Of a stretch of 64,000 nt of DNA, positions 1 to 9,388 are shown piece by piece; position 1 is the stretch's first letter, and each line of letters starts with the position of its first letter. The stretch comes from an uncultured Christensenella sp. (lineage in GTDB: Bacteria; Bacillota; Clostridia; Christensenellales; Pumilibacteraceae): NCBI GenBank assembly GCA_910585055.1, contig CAJUBY010000003.1, positions 1-64,000 of the forward strand, given 5' to 3'. The notes under the pieces were generated by a model. That model saw nothing but the letters and a program-made list of their open reading frames with translations, was not told where the DNA came from and ran no database searches. Both the position numbers and the translations under genes were made by a program.

Positions 1-622
1 ATATGAATATATTTAGCGGTAAACGGAATCCGTACGAATAATAAACGGCAAAGCCCTGTTTCTCCGTATGCGGCTGCTTTGCGCAGTCTTTGAATTTGGG
101 GATATGCGCATTGCCGTTAAATTATACGGCTTACCACTTAAATATTGATAATATAAAATCAGGCGAGATCACTATATTTGTTTGCAACAAATAGGTATTG
201 ATATGTAAAATACGTAAACCGTATATTTTGGAAAACGGATGTAGCGGATACGAAGTGTGATTTGATGCCGATAAGATCACAGACAGAAAACCGTTCGATG
301 CATGTCGGTTGCAAGTCGTGTACGACGCATTGATCGAATGCTGCCGCAATGATCTCGCCGCGCCGAACGGTTTTATTCGAAGTCGAAACAGCGTGGATCG
401 GATCGAAAGTGCAAAATACGGTAAGTTTTAAATTACCGGATAGCATATTGTTTCAAGCGGTCGAAGTTCCGCACCCATAAGACATATATGACAGGATTTA
501 ATTTGTTTAAATAAAAATTTGTGTCGAATTTCATATTTATCGCCGTCGCAGTCGCAGATTTATGTGTGAATAATGTGTATAATTTGTTTACGAAAATTTA
601 AAAAGATTTTTTGTGGTTTGTA
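1..622. other. Left-edge intergenic region, no convincing gene
   Basis: No reading frame here has both a plausible ribosome binding site and recognisable protein character. The short open frames on the minus strand between about 131 and 446 have no family resemblance and no Shine-Dalgarno sequence. The stretch may hold the decayed end of an upstream gene or only the upstream region of the promoter at 623. Confidence 0.5.
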
Positions 623-651
623 TTGACAAACACCGTTTTATATGATATAGT
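623..651 (+). promoter_or_regulatory. Sigma-A-type promoter of the GH43/esterase operon
   Basis: TTGACA at 623-628 and TATAGT at 646-651 are separated by 17 bp, so transcription should start near 658. The first LacI-type operator begins only about 8 bp after that point, where a bound repressor would block initiation or escape. Confidence 0.85.
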
Positions 652-665
652 ATAGGCACATAAAA

Positions 666-679
666 CTTGAACGTTCAAG
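666..679. promoter_or_regulatory. LacI-family operator O1
   Basis: This is a perfect 14-bp palindrome, CTTGAACGTTCAAG, with the central CG step typical of LacI/GalR operators. It lies just downstream of the predicted transcription start. An identical copy lies at 729-742. The LacI-family gene at 9389 is the likely reader; that link is an inference. Confidence 0.8.
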
Positions 680-728
680 AGCAGGTGTTGAAAAACGATG
701 ATTTTTTACTGTCGGAAAATATACATAG

Positions 729-742
729 CTTGAACGTTCAAG
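729..742. promoter_or_regulatory. LacI-family operator O2
   Basis: This is a second identical copy of the 14-bp palindrome. Its centre is 63 bp from the centre of the first copy, about six helical turns, so the two sites lie on the same face of the DNA. That suits looping or cooperative binding by one repressor tetramer or two dimers. Confidence 0.8.
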
Positions 743-751
743 AACAGATAA

Positions 752-767
752 ACGGGTCATGACCCGT
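752..767. promoter_or_regulatory. 16-bp perfect palindrome in the 5' leader
   Basis: ACGGGTCATGACCCGT is fully self-complementary and lies between the second operator and the GH43 start. It could be another protein site or an mRNA hairpin. The in-frame GTG at 766 lies inside it, which is one reason to prefer the GTG at 814 as the start. Confidence 0.5.
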
Positions 768-813
768 GATAGAGACTGCGGTCTTTGAGAAACACTGTCA
801 AAAGGAGAACATT

Positions 814-1764
814 GTGGGCTATACCGCCACCGACATTATTCATATAGGCGATCCGTTTGTACTTGTCGACGGAGACACCTATTATATGTACGCTACCCAT
901 TCTTCGGACGGCATAAGCGTTTGGAAAGGCAGGACGCCGGAAAAGGTCGAACCTGTCGGTTTATGCTATTCCAAGGAGAACAGTTTCGGTTACGAATGTT
1001 TTTGGGCGCCGGAAGTAGTAAAACGCGCCGACGGCAAATACGTCATGCATTTTACCGCGCGCGACCGTGCCGACGGGCTTTTGCGTACGGGCGTGGCTGT
1101 GTCGGACAGCCCTACGGGACCTTTTCTGGACGTTATTCCGGGCAAGGCGATGTTCGATATCGGCATGGCAACCATAGACGCAACATGTTTTACCGACGAT
1201 GACGGTCAGTCCTATCTGTTTTACGTTAAAGATTGTTCCGTAAACATCATTAACGGTATACATACAAGTCAGATATACGGCGCAAAACTTTCCGACGATC
1301 TTACAAAGCTTGTCGGCGAGCATATACTTATAGCGACGCCTACGCAGGAATGGGAGACCCGTTCGCTGGGCGCGCCGTGCATGAGTGCGCTCGAAGACGA
1401 AAAGTTTAAGCATGGTAAGGAACTGTTTATGTGGAACGAGGGTCCTGCGATACTCAAGCACGACGGAAAGTATTATATGACGTACTCGGCAAACTGCTAC
1501 GACAGCAAGCTGTATTCGGTGGGCGTTGCAGTGGCGGACAGTCCGCTCGGTCCTTATAAAAAGAGCGATAAAAACCCGATCATGAGTTATATCGAGGGCG
1601 AGATCTCCGGTCCCGGACACAATGCGTTTTTCCGCGACCGCAAGGGGAAACTTGTATGCGCGTTCCACATACATACGGATTACGATAAGCCTTCGGGCGA
1701 CAGGCGCTACTGTTTGTGCCCGGCGGAATTCGAAAACGGCGAACTGAAACTGCTTTACAAATAA
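814..1764 (+). CDS. Glycoside hydrolase family 43 enzyme, cytoplasmic
   Basis: This 316-residue single-domain GH43 enzyme should act as an inverting beta-xylosidase or alpha-L-arabinofuranosidase on imported oligosaccharides. From the GTG start, Asp13 in IGDPFV fits the general base, Asp122 in TIDATCF the pKa-modulating Asp, and Glu209 in WNEGPAI the general acid; a GPGHN motif follows near the end. There is no signal peptide, so the enzyme is intracellular. The start at GTG 814 is chosen because AGGAG lies 6 nt upstream and the protein then begins right at the first blade; the in-frame GTG at 766 has no ribosome site and lies in a palindrome. It is first in the operon behind the LacI operators. 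The exact substrate cannot be read from sequence. Confidence 0.9.
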   Translation: MGYTATDIIHIGDPFVLVDGDTYYMYATHSSDGISVWKGRTPEKVEPVGLCYSKENSFGYECFWAPEVVKRADGKYVMHFTARDRADGLLRTGVAVSDSPTGPFLDVIPGKAMFDIGMATIDATCFTDDDGQSYLFYVKDCSVNIINGIHTSQIYGAKLSDDLTKLVGEHILIATPTQEWETRSLGAPCMSALEDEKFKHGKELFMWNEGPAILKHDGKYYMTYSANCYDSKLYSVGVAVADSPLGPYKKSDKNPIMSYIEGEISGPGHNAFFRDRKGKLVCAFHIHTDYDKPSGDRRYCLCPAEFENGELKLLYK

Positions 1765-1842
1765 CGGCGTACCTGTCTGCCGATGGGACAGGGGGGGAAT
1801 CGATCTATAACTTGTCTTTGACAAGAAAAATGGAGGGTAATG

Positions 1843-4800
1843 ATGGGCAAACGAATAAGAATATTGATTCTTTCCGTGCTGTGCTTGCTGGCAATGACCG
1901 GTTGCGCGTTCATGGTCGGATGCTCGGACGAAGCCGGCGGTCGCGGCGGAAAAGAGTACGATGTTACAGTTGCGGCTACCGCTCACGGTACGGTCGTAGC
2001 CGATCGCGCGAAATCCGTGGTGGGGGGCACTGTGAATTTGACAGTAAAGCCCGATAGCGGTTACGCAATATCCACACTGACAGTCAACGATAAGTCTTTG
2101 ACTGTCAAAAACAATAAAGCATCGTTCAAGATGCCGAACGAGAACGTTACCGTGCGCGCCGTGTTCCTCGAAGAGGGCGTATATCCGATAAATATAGCGG
2201 ATGCGGCAAACGCAAAAGTAACTACGGATAAATCCACTTGCAAATTCGGTCAGACCGTAACGCTTACCGTTACGCCTAACTTCGGATACATAGTGACTTC
2301 GCTTAAAATGAACGGTACGGATCTGACGGTAACCGGCGGCAGAGCCGAATTTGTCATGCCCGAAGCTATTGCGAATATCACGTACGAAACAGCTATGACC
2401 GATGAGTTGACGCAGGCTGCGCTCGGCGAATATCAATATAATTTGAATTCCACCGTCGTAATGAGCACCGCCAAGTCTTATTGGACCGCGGTGTACGGAA
2501 CAGACGGCATGACGGTGACGGTCTTTGTCGAAGACGACCGTATTACCGCAAATAAAGATTCGGTCGAAATGTATTTCGGTAAGAGCGGAAAGGCAAACAT
2601 ACATCTCGATCCCGATGTCAACCGCGGCGTTAAAGTTTATGCCGACGGCGATTTCGAAACTTACACCGCGACGGATACCGGTTACGTTATCGAGGATAAC
2701 AACGGAGTCAATGTAGATAAAGCGGAACCGTGGTCGAAAGACGGCAGCAAGATCGACGGATACTTTATTAAAGTTACCGTTGCTTACACCGCGCTCGGTT
2801 TCGAAGCTGCTCCCGAAGACGGCGCCGTCACCGTTTTGCCTATAATCAATAACTATACCAACATGATCGGCGATACCGCGTCGTTCGGCGGTCACGGTAA
2901 AGCAAACCCAGGCGCGTATCCCGTTATTTCAGACAATAAATTCAACGAGAACTATTATGCATACGGTACCGGAAACCTCGGCGGCGTAAGTTATCTTGCG
3001 GCGGGTAAGTACTGGGATCTTTCCAAGGACTATGCCGCAGACGAAGACAACTATGCCGACAGAAGCGTAACGCTTACCGCGCACGACGGAATAGACAACA
3101 ACCTGCTGTTCTTCCGTAACCAAGCCGAAAGCGTTTATGCCGAAGCTACGTTCAAACTCAATTCGATTTGGGACGGCGAGCATCTCGGTAAATTCGGTCT
3201 TATGCTGTTCGACGGCGCAAACAAGAAAGGTGTGTTCTTCTACGTAGACGCCAACACCGCCGGAGATCACTCTAACGATATTACCAAAGTAAAAGGCAGT
3301 AAACTCGGTTATACGACTGCCGACGGCGATTATAAATGGGACGGCGGCGAGCCTTCTTCGACGACAGGAGCATTCGATTATTCTAAACCGATCACCCTCA
3401 AAATGGCGTATGACGGCGAAAGCGATTTCCTGTTCCTGTGGTACGAAAAAGACGGTAAAGACGTTTTGGTGACGCGTATCAAATATAAAGCGCAGGGCGA
3501 CGTCACGATCGGATTCAAGTCCTTTAAAATGGGCATAACCGTTACGGATTATCTCTGTGTCAACGACAAGGCGTCCGAACCGTTTAAGAGCCATATACAG
3601 GAACTTAAAGACGGCGACGGCGCGTTCGGTAACGGCGGCAGCGATCTTATCTACGGCAGTCAGTGGGATATTTCCAAGGACTACGCCAAAGACAGCGAGA
3701 ATTACGCCGACCGCGAGATAAAGCTTAACGGCCACGACGACAACGACAACAATATATATTTCCGCGAGACCGTCGGTCAGTCCGCTTATGTCCGCGCGAC
3801 TTTCACCGTCAACGAAATATTCGGCGAGGAAAGATGGGGCAAGTTCGGTCTTATGCTGTTCGACGGCAGAGAGAAAGCCGGTTTGTTCTATTACGTGGAC
3901 GCTTATGTCGGCGATGAAGGCGAGGAAGAAGGCAAATACGACGGCATCATCCGCGGCAGACAGCTCGGATACAACAATGCGCCCAACGACTGGGGAACAT
4001 GGGCGAGCACAGGCTCGGGCGATGTGTTCGATCTCAAGACCAAAACGATAACGCTTGCCATGACGTACGATAACAACGTAGTCACTATGTTCTACGAAAA
4101 ACCCGACGGCAGCGACCATCTTATTATGCGAGTCGGTTACATGCCCAAATATCCGGAAAACATAGTAATGGGTATCAAATCGTTCGGGTACGGACTTACC
4201 GTTAAAAATTATACTTACACCACCGATAAGACCGATCCAGACTTTATAGAGCATAATCCCGAAGTTGAGCCTCAAGACATCGACGTTCTTTTTGCGGGCG
4301 ACAGTTACATGGAGTTCTGGAAACTTTACGGAGTTTGGAACACGCTCACATACGATATGACCGAAAAGGGCATGGAACTTGTCAACGTCGGTATAGGCGG
4401 AACGCGTATCCACGAATGGAACAACGCCGACAAGATCAATATGCTCAAGATGTTCTACAATCCCGACAAGATCGTGTTCCATATCGGTGTAAACGATATA
4501 GATTCGGCGCTTTCGGTGGACGAAACCTACAACAGACTGGTGGGTATGTTTACCGAATATCACAAGGCGTTCCCTACAACGACCATATACTGGATATCGT
4601 GCATACCCAATAACTTCTACATCAAGCCTTCTGGTAGCGATCTTAAAACGACGTATAACGCCGAATATAAGGCGCTTAACAAAAAAGCCGAGGAATTGAT
4701 CGCAACGCTCGATTACGTAGAGTATATAGATATGGAAACGCCGTTCACCGCAACGGACGGCGGCGCAAGATCGACCTATCTGCATTCGACCGACGGACTT

Positions 4801-7800
4801 CACCTTAACGCAAACTACGGTTATCCGCTGTGGACTGCCGTTATAAAAAGAGCTATCGGATTCGAACTTGCCGGCGACGACGAGAAGTATTCCATGGGCA
4901 ATACCGATACGCTTGCCGCTACGCCTGCGTGGAGCTACGGCACAAACGGAAATATCGCGGAAATCAACCGTGTTAAGGCAGATCACGGAAAGAGCGTTAA
5001 CAACGAGGAATCCATTTACTACAAAACAGCGCCGCAATCGGATATACTTTTCGAAGCGGAGATCAGGTCTAACGGAAAATACTATGCCGATGAATTTTCC
5101 AAAGTCGGTGTTACGCTTGTCAACGAAGATATAACAATTTTCGGATATTTCGAAACTGCGGATGCAGCGCCGCAGGACGGCGCCAAAGTCAGCTATGCGT
5201 CGCTTGTGCTCCGTCCTACTTTCTATAATCAGGATAACGATTACAATGGACGTAAGACCGGTATAGGCGATTGGAACTGGGACAAACAGGCCGGCGGAGC
5301 TATCGAAGAGAGAAACGTCAAGACAACGTTCTCTAAAATAGGTATCGCAAAACGCGGAACCAAGATCCATCTGCTTGTCGACGGAAAGTCCGTCGCGCAA
5401 ATGGACGCGATAAAAATGATATCTCAGTGGAACAGCGCCCACAACAATTACGGCTTTGCCGAAGCACAGGATCTGGTCGTGACTGCTGCCAGCAAGTTTA
5501 CGCCCGGAGTAATGACTTTCAACCGTAACGTAGAGATCAAAACGGTAAGAGCCGTTACCGATACTGCGTTGATAGACCGCGAATTGGCGCCCTCGTACAC
5601 TTTGAGCGTGCCCGCTTACGACGCTACGGTCATCGAGGTAGAAGGTAACAAGACTACGGCAAAGGCAGGCGACAGCATATCCTTTACCGTTACCGCCGAC
5701 GATATAGAAAAAGTGTTTGTTACTTACGGCGGAGAAGATCACGAACTTACGCTCGCCGACGGTAAATATACGTTTACGATGCCCGAAGCAAATGTCGCCA
5801 TAAAGGTGACGTTCGGTAACAGACTTACCGTAACGCTCGGCGAAGGCGTTGCCGAAAAGTTAACTGTAAGCTCGATGTCGGTCGTAAGCGGAAGTACTGT
5901 TACGTTCACCGCCAAAGCCAACGTTTATATTGCCAAGCTCATGGCTAACGGTACGGAGATAACGACAAAGGATGAACAGGGCAACTATACTCTGGTCGTT
6001 ACCGAAGAGGTAGATATAACCGGCGAATTCTTTGCCATGTACGACGGCATAGTACTCGACGGAGTTCGTGATGACGAGTACGGTACTGTTTCGACCGAAG
6101 TTCCGCTCGAAGACAACCGCAATATGCAGGTATGGGCTAAAAAGACTGCCGGCGGTGTGCTCATTTACGCCATGTCTCATTCCAACGAGCTTAAGAACGA
6201 CGGCGGCAATTGGTTCGAAAATTCCAATTTCGAATTTTATCTCAACGACGGCGGACAGCGTTTTATAAACATTAAAGGCGCAAAGCAGGGCGTCACGGAT
6301 TATTTCCAGTCCCATAAACAGATAACCGACGCCTCGAGCGCTTTTAACGGTAAGTACGAAAATATTTACGAAATATTCGTTGCCAAATCGGATATACCCG
6401 ATTTCGACAAAGGCAATATCCAATTGAACTATGCTTTTAAGACGGGCAACGGTATAGACAAAGTCGGATATATTACCGATTATATCTGGAGAGATGCGGC
6501 GACCAAATCCGAACATAATGGAAGCGGCGATTGGTGGGGACTTCATGCGATCGGCGGAGCCGAATCGATCCGCGAAGTCGAATACAACAGAGTCGGCAGA
6601 CCGAGGAACCTTTATATAAGCGAAAACGGTTTGGTCATAGTCAAAGCAAAGGCTCCCGAGTCGGCGGTCGTGGACGGCGATCTTAACGAATATGCCGATA
6701 AATTCTTCGTCACGGCAGGCGTTGCGGAAAAAGCGACATTCACGGTTTCCGGGTTTAGGGGCGCCGACGGACTGTATATGACGATGACGATAATTCACGG
6801 CAACTGGTCGCCTGAAAAACCGGGCGGAGACTGGTCTACCAACGACAACATCGAATTTAACATTGCAGGCAAGGGCGGTATAGCGGTGATATTCCGTAAC
6901 GGACAGCTTATGCTCCCTGCGATCTTCCCGTACGGCAAAGCCAAAACCGTCACGGAAAACGGTAAACAGAAAACCACACTCGAAATATTTATGCCGAGCA
7001 CGGAATTGCCCGAAAACGTGGAAGTTAAGATCGGTTGCAACGGCGAAGGATTCGGCGGCTGGCAGTCGTTGTTCTGGGACAATAACAACGTCTACTTTAC
7101 CGATCGCGGTGTAATGCGTAAACTGGCTTACAAAGTTACGATACCTGCTTACAGCGATACCGAGATAGCGTTAGACGGCGGCAAAACCGAAGTAAAGCCG
7201 GGCGACAGCGTGTCGTTTACAGTTACCGCGAATGCTATAGATAAAGTATTTGTTACTTACGGCGGAGAAGATCACGAACTTACGCTCACCGACGGCAAAT
7301 ATACTTTTACGATGCCCGCCGAGGACGTTACGTTAAAAGTTACGTTTAATAACAGAGCGGCAATTACAGTCGCGGAGAACATTATAGATAAAGTAACGGC
7401 AAGCGATAACGCGGTTGTTATCGGGTCTACCGTAACATTTACCGCGCAGGACGGGTTCTATATCAAAAAACTGTTTGCCAACGGCACCGAGATCGTTAAA
7501 ACGGGCGACAGGTACGAACTTACCGTCGGTGAAGATGTTACGATAACCGGCGAAGTAGTTAAGTACCAACAGGGAATGATCTTCGACGGCGAGCTTACCG
7601 CGGAAGAAGGCTGGACGCAGGAAAGACTGGATAACGGCGCGTTCTTCAACGCAAAAGGTTCGGCGCTCACGCTGTACGGATTTAATACGGCGGAAGGCGT
7701 GCGGATAGCAGCGATCATCAAGCACAGCACTCATTCGACGCAATTGATGCAGCAAAGAGACGAAGGGGCGGCTTGGCACAGATATCTCGGCTTGGAGCTT

Positions 7801-9285
7801 AGGCTCAACGGTCAAGACGGAGAAGCTTATGCCATACAGACGTCCACGTGGGGCATTGCCGAAACAGGCGAAGGTACGGGTATCTGGATCGGAGAGTCAA
7901 AGAATTATCTTAAAAATTGCAAACCCGTCTGGAGAACGGTGGCAAATACCGGCGACGATAAACTGACGTTCCCTTGGGTCACTGTTTGCGAGTTGATAGT
8001 CGATCACAGCGTATGCGAAACGAGTGCCGACAGCCCCGTTTCGATCGCCGGAGGCGGTGTATTCGAACACGGATTCTATTGGTTGGGCGGAGATAACTCC
8101 AGCACGCTGCGCTTCACACATAATATAGGCGCTAACGGTTTGACGGCTGTAAGCGACGAATACAAAACGTTCTACGAAACGACAGATGCCGTACTCGACG
8201 GTGTGTTCGACGAAGCCGTATGGACGGACGAAGTCAAGACTAATACTTATTCGCAGATAGTCAACGGCGCCAAAGTATCGGTCATGGGCGTTAAAGCGCA
8301 AACCGGCGTACTGCTCGGCGTCACCGTCGATCACAGTGTCGCTCCCGGTGAAAAATGTCAGGGCAAAGAAAACTTGAAGACTGCCGAGTGGTTCCATTTT
8401 ATGGGCCCGGAATTCAGGTTGAACGGTTTGGACAAACAAATATGCGCAAACGTGTTCGGTTACGCGCAGTTTAGTAACAACGGCGTAAAGACCGTCAAAA
8501 ACGGAGAAATTTACACTACCAGCTTCGAGGTATACGTACCGTACAGCGTTACCGGTACCGACGGCAGCGTCGATATTCCGCTCGCAATATCGGGTGTGTT
8601 CGAAACGGGATACCAGACGTTGTTCGGAAGTTCGTGGGGTGGCAATCCGTTTACGGCAAACAGTCCTTTCAAAGTAACGGCAAACGGTCTTAAACGTGTT
8701 TTACCCACAGCGGAGAATGTTGTTTTGGACGGTAAAATGGACGACAGCGTATGGACTGAAACCGTTTTGAGCGCCGAACATACCGTAGAGTACGAAATTA
8801 CTTCCGGCAAAGCAGCCGTAAATGCCGTAAAGCTGACCGACGGTGTTTTGATCGGTATACGTATCACATCGTCGCAGTCCGCATTTACATCCAACGGTGC
8901 AGATAACAGATTCAACTGGGAACACTATCAAAACATAAGGCTCAATCTGTTTGCGACACCGCACTATGTATATGCTTACGCTCCCAGTATCGACGGGATC
9001 AATAACGGTGATGATAATGTTGTCAATACCGGTTTCGGTTCGCATGAAGTGAAAAACACCGACGGTACGTATACGACGACTTACGAGATCTATGTTCCTA
9101 AAGCCGCTTATGCCGATCAGGACTTTTCTGCGAATATCGCGTTGACATGTATAGTTCATACGACGCAAGCCGATGCGGGAACATTTAACGTCCTCGGCGG
9201 TACTGAGCAGTCGGGTGCGGACGTCAATTGGTTCGGAGTATGCGGTTACATCACCGACGACGGTATGATCGGGCTTTCCGCCTGA
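1843..9285 (+). CDS. Giant modular lipoprotein with SGNH esterase domain
   Basis: This 2480-residue extracellular lipoprotein follows the GH43 gene by about 75 nt. The lipobox is MTGC with Cys21. Order of parts (approximate residues): divergent InlB-type repeats 38-190, a CBM9/DOMON-like module 195-365, two related beta-sandwich repeats from about 384 and 605 (each with a WD-S-KDYA motif and a GKFGLMLFDG core), an SGNH/GDSL hydrolase 805-1010, a LamG-like module 1015-1245, InlB repeats near 1251-1395 and 1762-1905, and five DG-type CBM9-like modules starting near 1400, 1605, 1907, 2113 and 2291. The hydrolase has Ser821 in GDS, Asn884 in GVND and Asp984/His987 in DGLH, so it should deacetylate or de-esterify a polysaccharide. 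There is no sortase motif or C-terminal helix. GGAGGG at 1832 sits 5 nt before ATG 1843; ATG 1840 is the alternative start. Confidence 0.85.
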   Translation: MGKRIRILILSVLCLLAMTGCAFMVGCSDEAGGRGGKEYDVTVAATAHGTVVADRAKSVVGGTVNLTVKPDSGYAISTLTVNDKSLTVKNNKASFKMPNENVTVRAVFLEEGVYPINIADAANAKVTTDKSTCKFGQTVTLTVTPNFGYIVTSLKMNGTDLTVTGGRAEFVMPEAIANITYETAMTDELTQAALGEYQYNLNSTVVMSTAKSYWTAVYGTDGMTVTVFVEDDRITANKDSVEMYFGKSGKANIHLDPDVNRGVKVYADGDFETYTATDTGYVIEDNNGVNVDKAEPWSKDGSKIDGYFIKVTVAYTALGFEAAPEDGAVTVLPIINNYTNMIGDTASFGGHGKANPGAYPVISDNKFNENYYAYGTGNLGGVSYLAAGKYWDLSKDYAADEDNYADRSVTLTAHDGIDNNLLFFRNQAESVYAEATFKLNSIWDGEHLGKFGLMLFDGANKKGVFFYVDANTAGDHSNDITKVKGSKLGYTTADGDYKWDGGEPSSTTGAFDYSKPITLKMAYDGESDFLFLWYEKDGKDVLVTRIKYKAQGDVTIGFKSFKMGITVTDYLCVNDKASEPFKSHIQELKDGDGAFGNGGSDLIYGSQWDISKDYAKDSENYADREIKLNGHDDNDNNIYFRETVGQSAYVRATFTVNEIFGEERWGKFGLMLFDGREKAGLFYYVDAYVGDEGEEEGKYDGIIRGRQLGYNNAPNDWGTWASTGSGDVFDLKTKTITLAMTYDNNVVTMFYEKPDGSDHLIMRVGYMPKYPENIVMGIKSFGYGLTVKNYTYTTDKTDPDFIEHNPEVEPQDIDVLFAGDSYMEFWKLYGVWNTLTYDMTEKGMELVNVGIGGTRIHEWNNADKINMLKMFYNPDKIVFHIGVNDIDSALSVDETYNRLVGMFTEYHKAFPTTTIYWISCIPNNFYIKPSGSDLKTTYNAEYKALNKKAEELIATLDYVEYIDMETPFTATDGGARSTYLHSTDGLHLNANYGYPLWTAVIKRAIGFELAGDDEKYSMGNTDTLAATPAWSYGTNGNIAEINRVKADHGKSVNNEESIYYKTAPQSDILFEAEIRSNGKYYADEFSKVGVTLVNEDITIFGYFETADAAPQDGAKVSYASLVLRPTFYNQDNDYNGRKTGIGDWNWDKQAGGAIEERNVKTTFSKIGIAKRGTKIHLLVDGKSVAQMDAIKMISQWNSAHNNYGFAEAQDLVVTAASKFTPGVMTFNRNVEIKTVRAVTDTALIDRELAPSYTLSVPAYDATVIEVEGNKTTAKAGDSISFTVTADDIEKVFVTYGGEDHELTLADGKYTFTMPEANVAIKVTFGNRLTVTLGEGVAEKLTVSSMSVVSGSTVTFTAKANVYIAKLMANGTEITTKDEQGNYTLVVTEEVDITGEFFAMYDGIVLDGVRDDEYGTVSTEVPLEDNRNMQVWAKKTAGGVLIYAMSHSNELKNDGGNWFENSNFEFYLNDGGQRFINIKGAKQGVTDYFQSHKQITDASSAFNGKYENIYEIFVAKSDIPDFDKGNIQLNYAFKTGNGIDKVGYITDYIWRDAATKSEHNGSGDWWGLHAIGGAESIREVEYNRVGRPRNLYISENGLVIVKAKAPESAVVDGDLNEYADKFFVTAGVAEKATFTVSGFRGADGLYMTMTIIHGNWSPEKPGGDWSTNDNIEFNIAGKGGIAVIFRNGQLMLPAIFPYGKAKTVTENGKQKTTLEIFMPSTELPENVEVKIGCNGEGFGGWQSLFWDNNNVYFTDRGVMRKLAYKVTIPAYSDTEIALDGGKTEVKPGDSVSFTVTANAIDKVFVTYGGEDHELTLTDGKYTFTMPAEDVTLKVTFNNRAAITVAENIIDKVTASDNAVVIGSTVTFTAQDGFYIKKLFANGTEIVKTGDRYELTVGEDVTITGEVVKYQQGMIFDGELTAEEGWTQERLDNGAFFNAKGSALTLYGFNTAEGVRIAAIIKHSTHSTQLMQQRDEGAAWHRYLGLELRLNGQDGEAYAIQTSTWGIAETGEGTGIWIGESKNYLKNCKPVWRTVANTGDDKLTFPWVTVCELIVDHSVCETSADSPVSIAGGGVFEHGFYWLGGDNSSTLRFTHNIGANGLTAVSDEYKTFYETTDAVLDGVFDEAVWTDEVKTNTYSQIVNGAKVSVMGVKAQTGVLLGVTVDHSVAPGEKCQGKENLKTAEWFHFMGPEFRLNGLDKQICANVFGYAQFSNNGVKTVKNGEIYTTSFEVYVPYSVTGTDGSVDIPLAISGVFETGYQTLFGSSWGGNPFTANSPFKVTANGLKRVLPTAENVVLDGKMDDSVWTETVLSAEHTVEYEITSGKAAVNAVKLTDGVLIGIRITSSQSAFTSNGADNRFNWEHYQNIRLNLFATPHYVYAYAPSIDGINNGDDNVVNTGFGSHEVKNTDGTYTTTYEIYVPKAAYADQDFSANIALTCIVHTTQADAGTFNVLGGTEQSGADVNWFGVCGYITDDGMIGLSA

Positions 9286-9317
9286 CTTACATAAACATCT
9301 ATCTTAATTCGCGTTAT

Positions 9318-9361
9318 GTGCGTTCGGACCGTAATTCTCCCCGGATACTGCCCGAACGCAC
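9318..9361. promoter_or_regulatory. 10-bp inverted repeat upstream of lacI-type gene
   Basis: GTGCGTTCGG at 9318-9327 and CCGAACGCAC at 9352-9361 are perfect inverted copies around a 24-nt loop. There is no following T-run, so this is not a clear intrinsic terminator. The half-sites share the CGTTC/GAACG core of the operators at 666 and 729, so an autoregulatory site is possible; a processing or termination hairpin is the alternative. Confidence 0.45.
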
Positions 9362-9388
9362 TCCGACGTAACGACATACGAGGACAAA

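Noticed and set aside
961..5742. Very long open frames on the minus strand (644 and 937 codons) opposite the first GH43 gene and the giant lipoprotein gene
   Set aside because: They are mirror images of strongly biased plus-strand codons, lack ribosome sites and read as Arg/Ile/Val-rich text with no family match.
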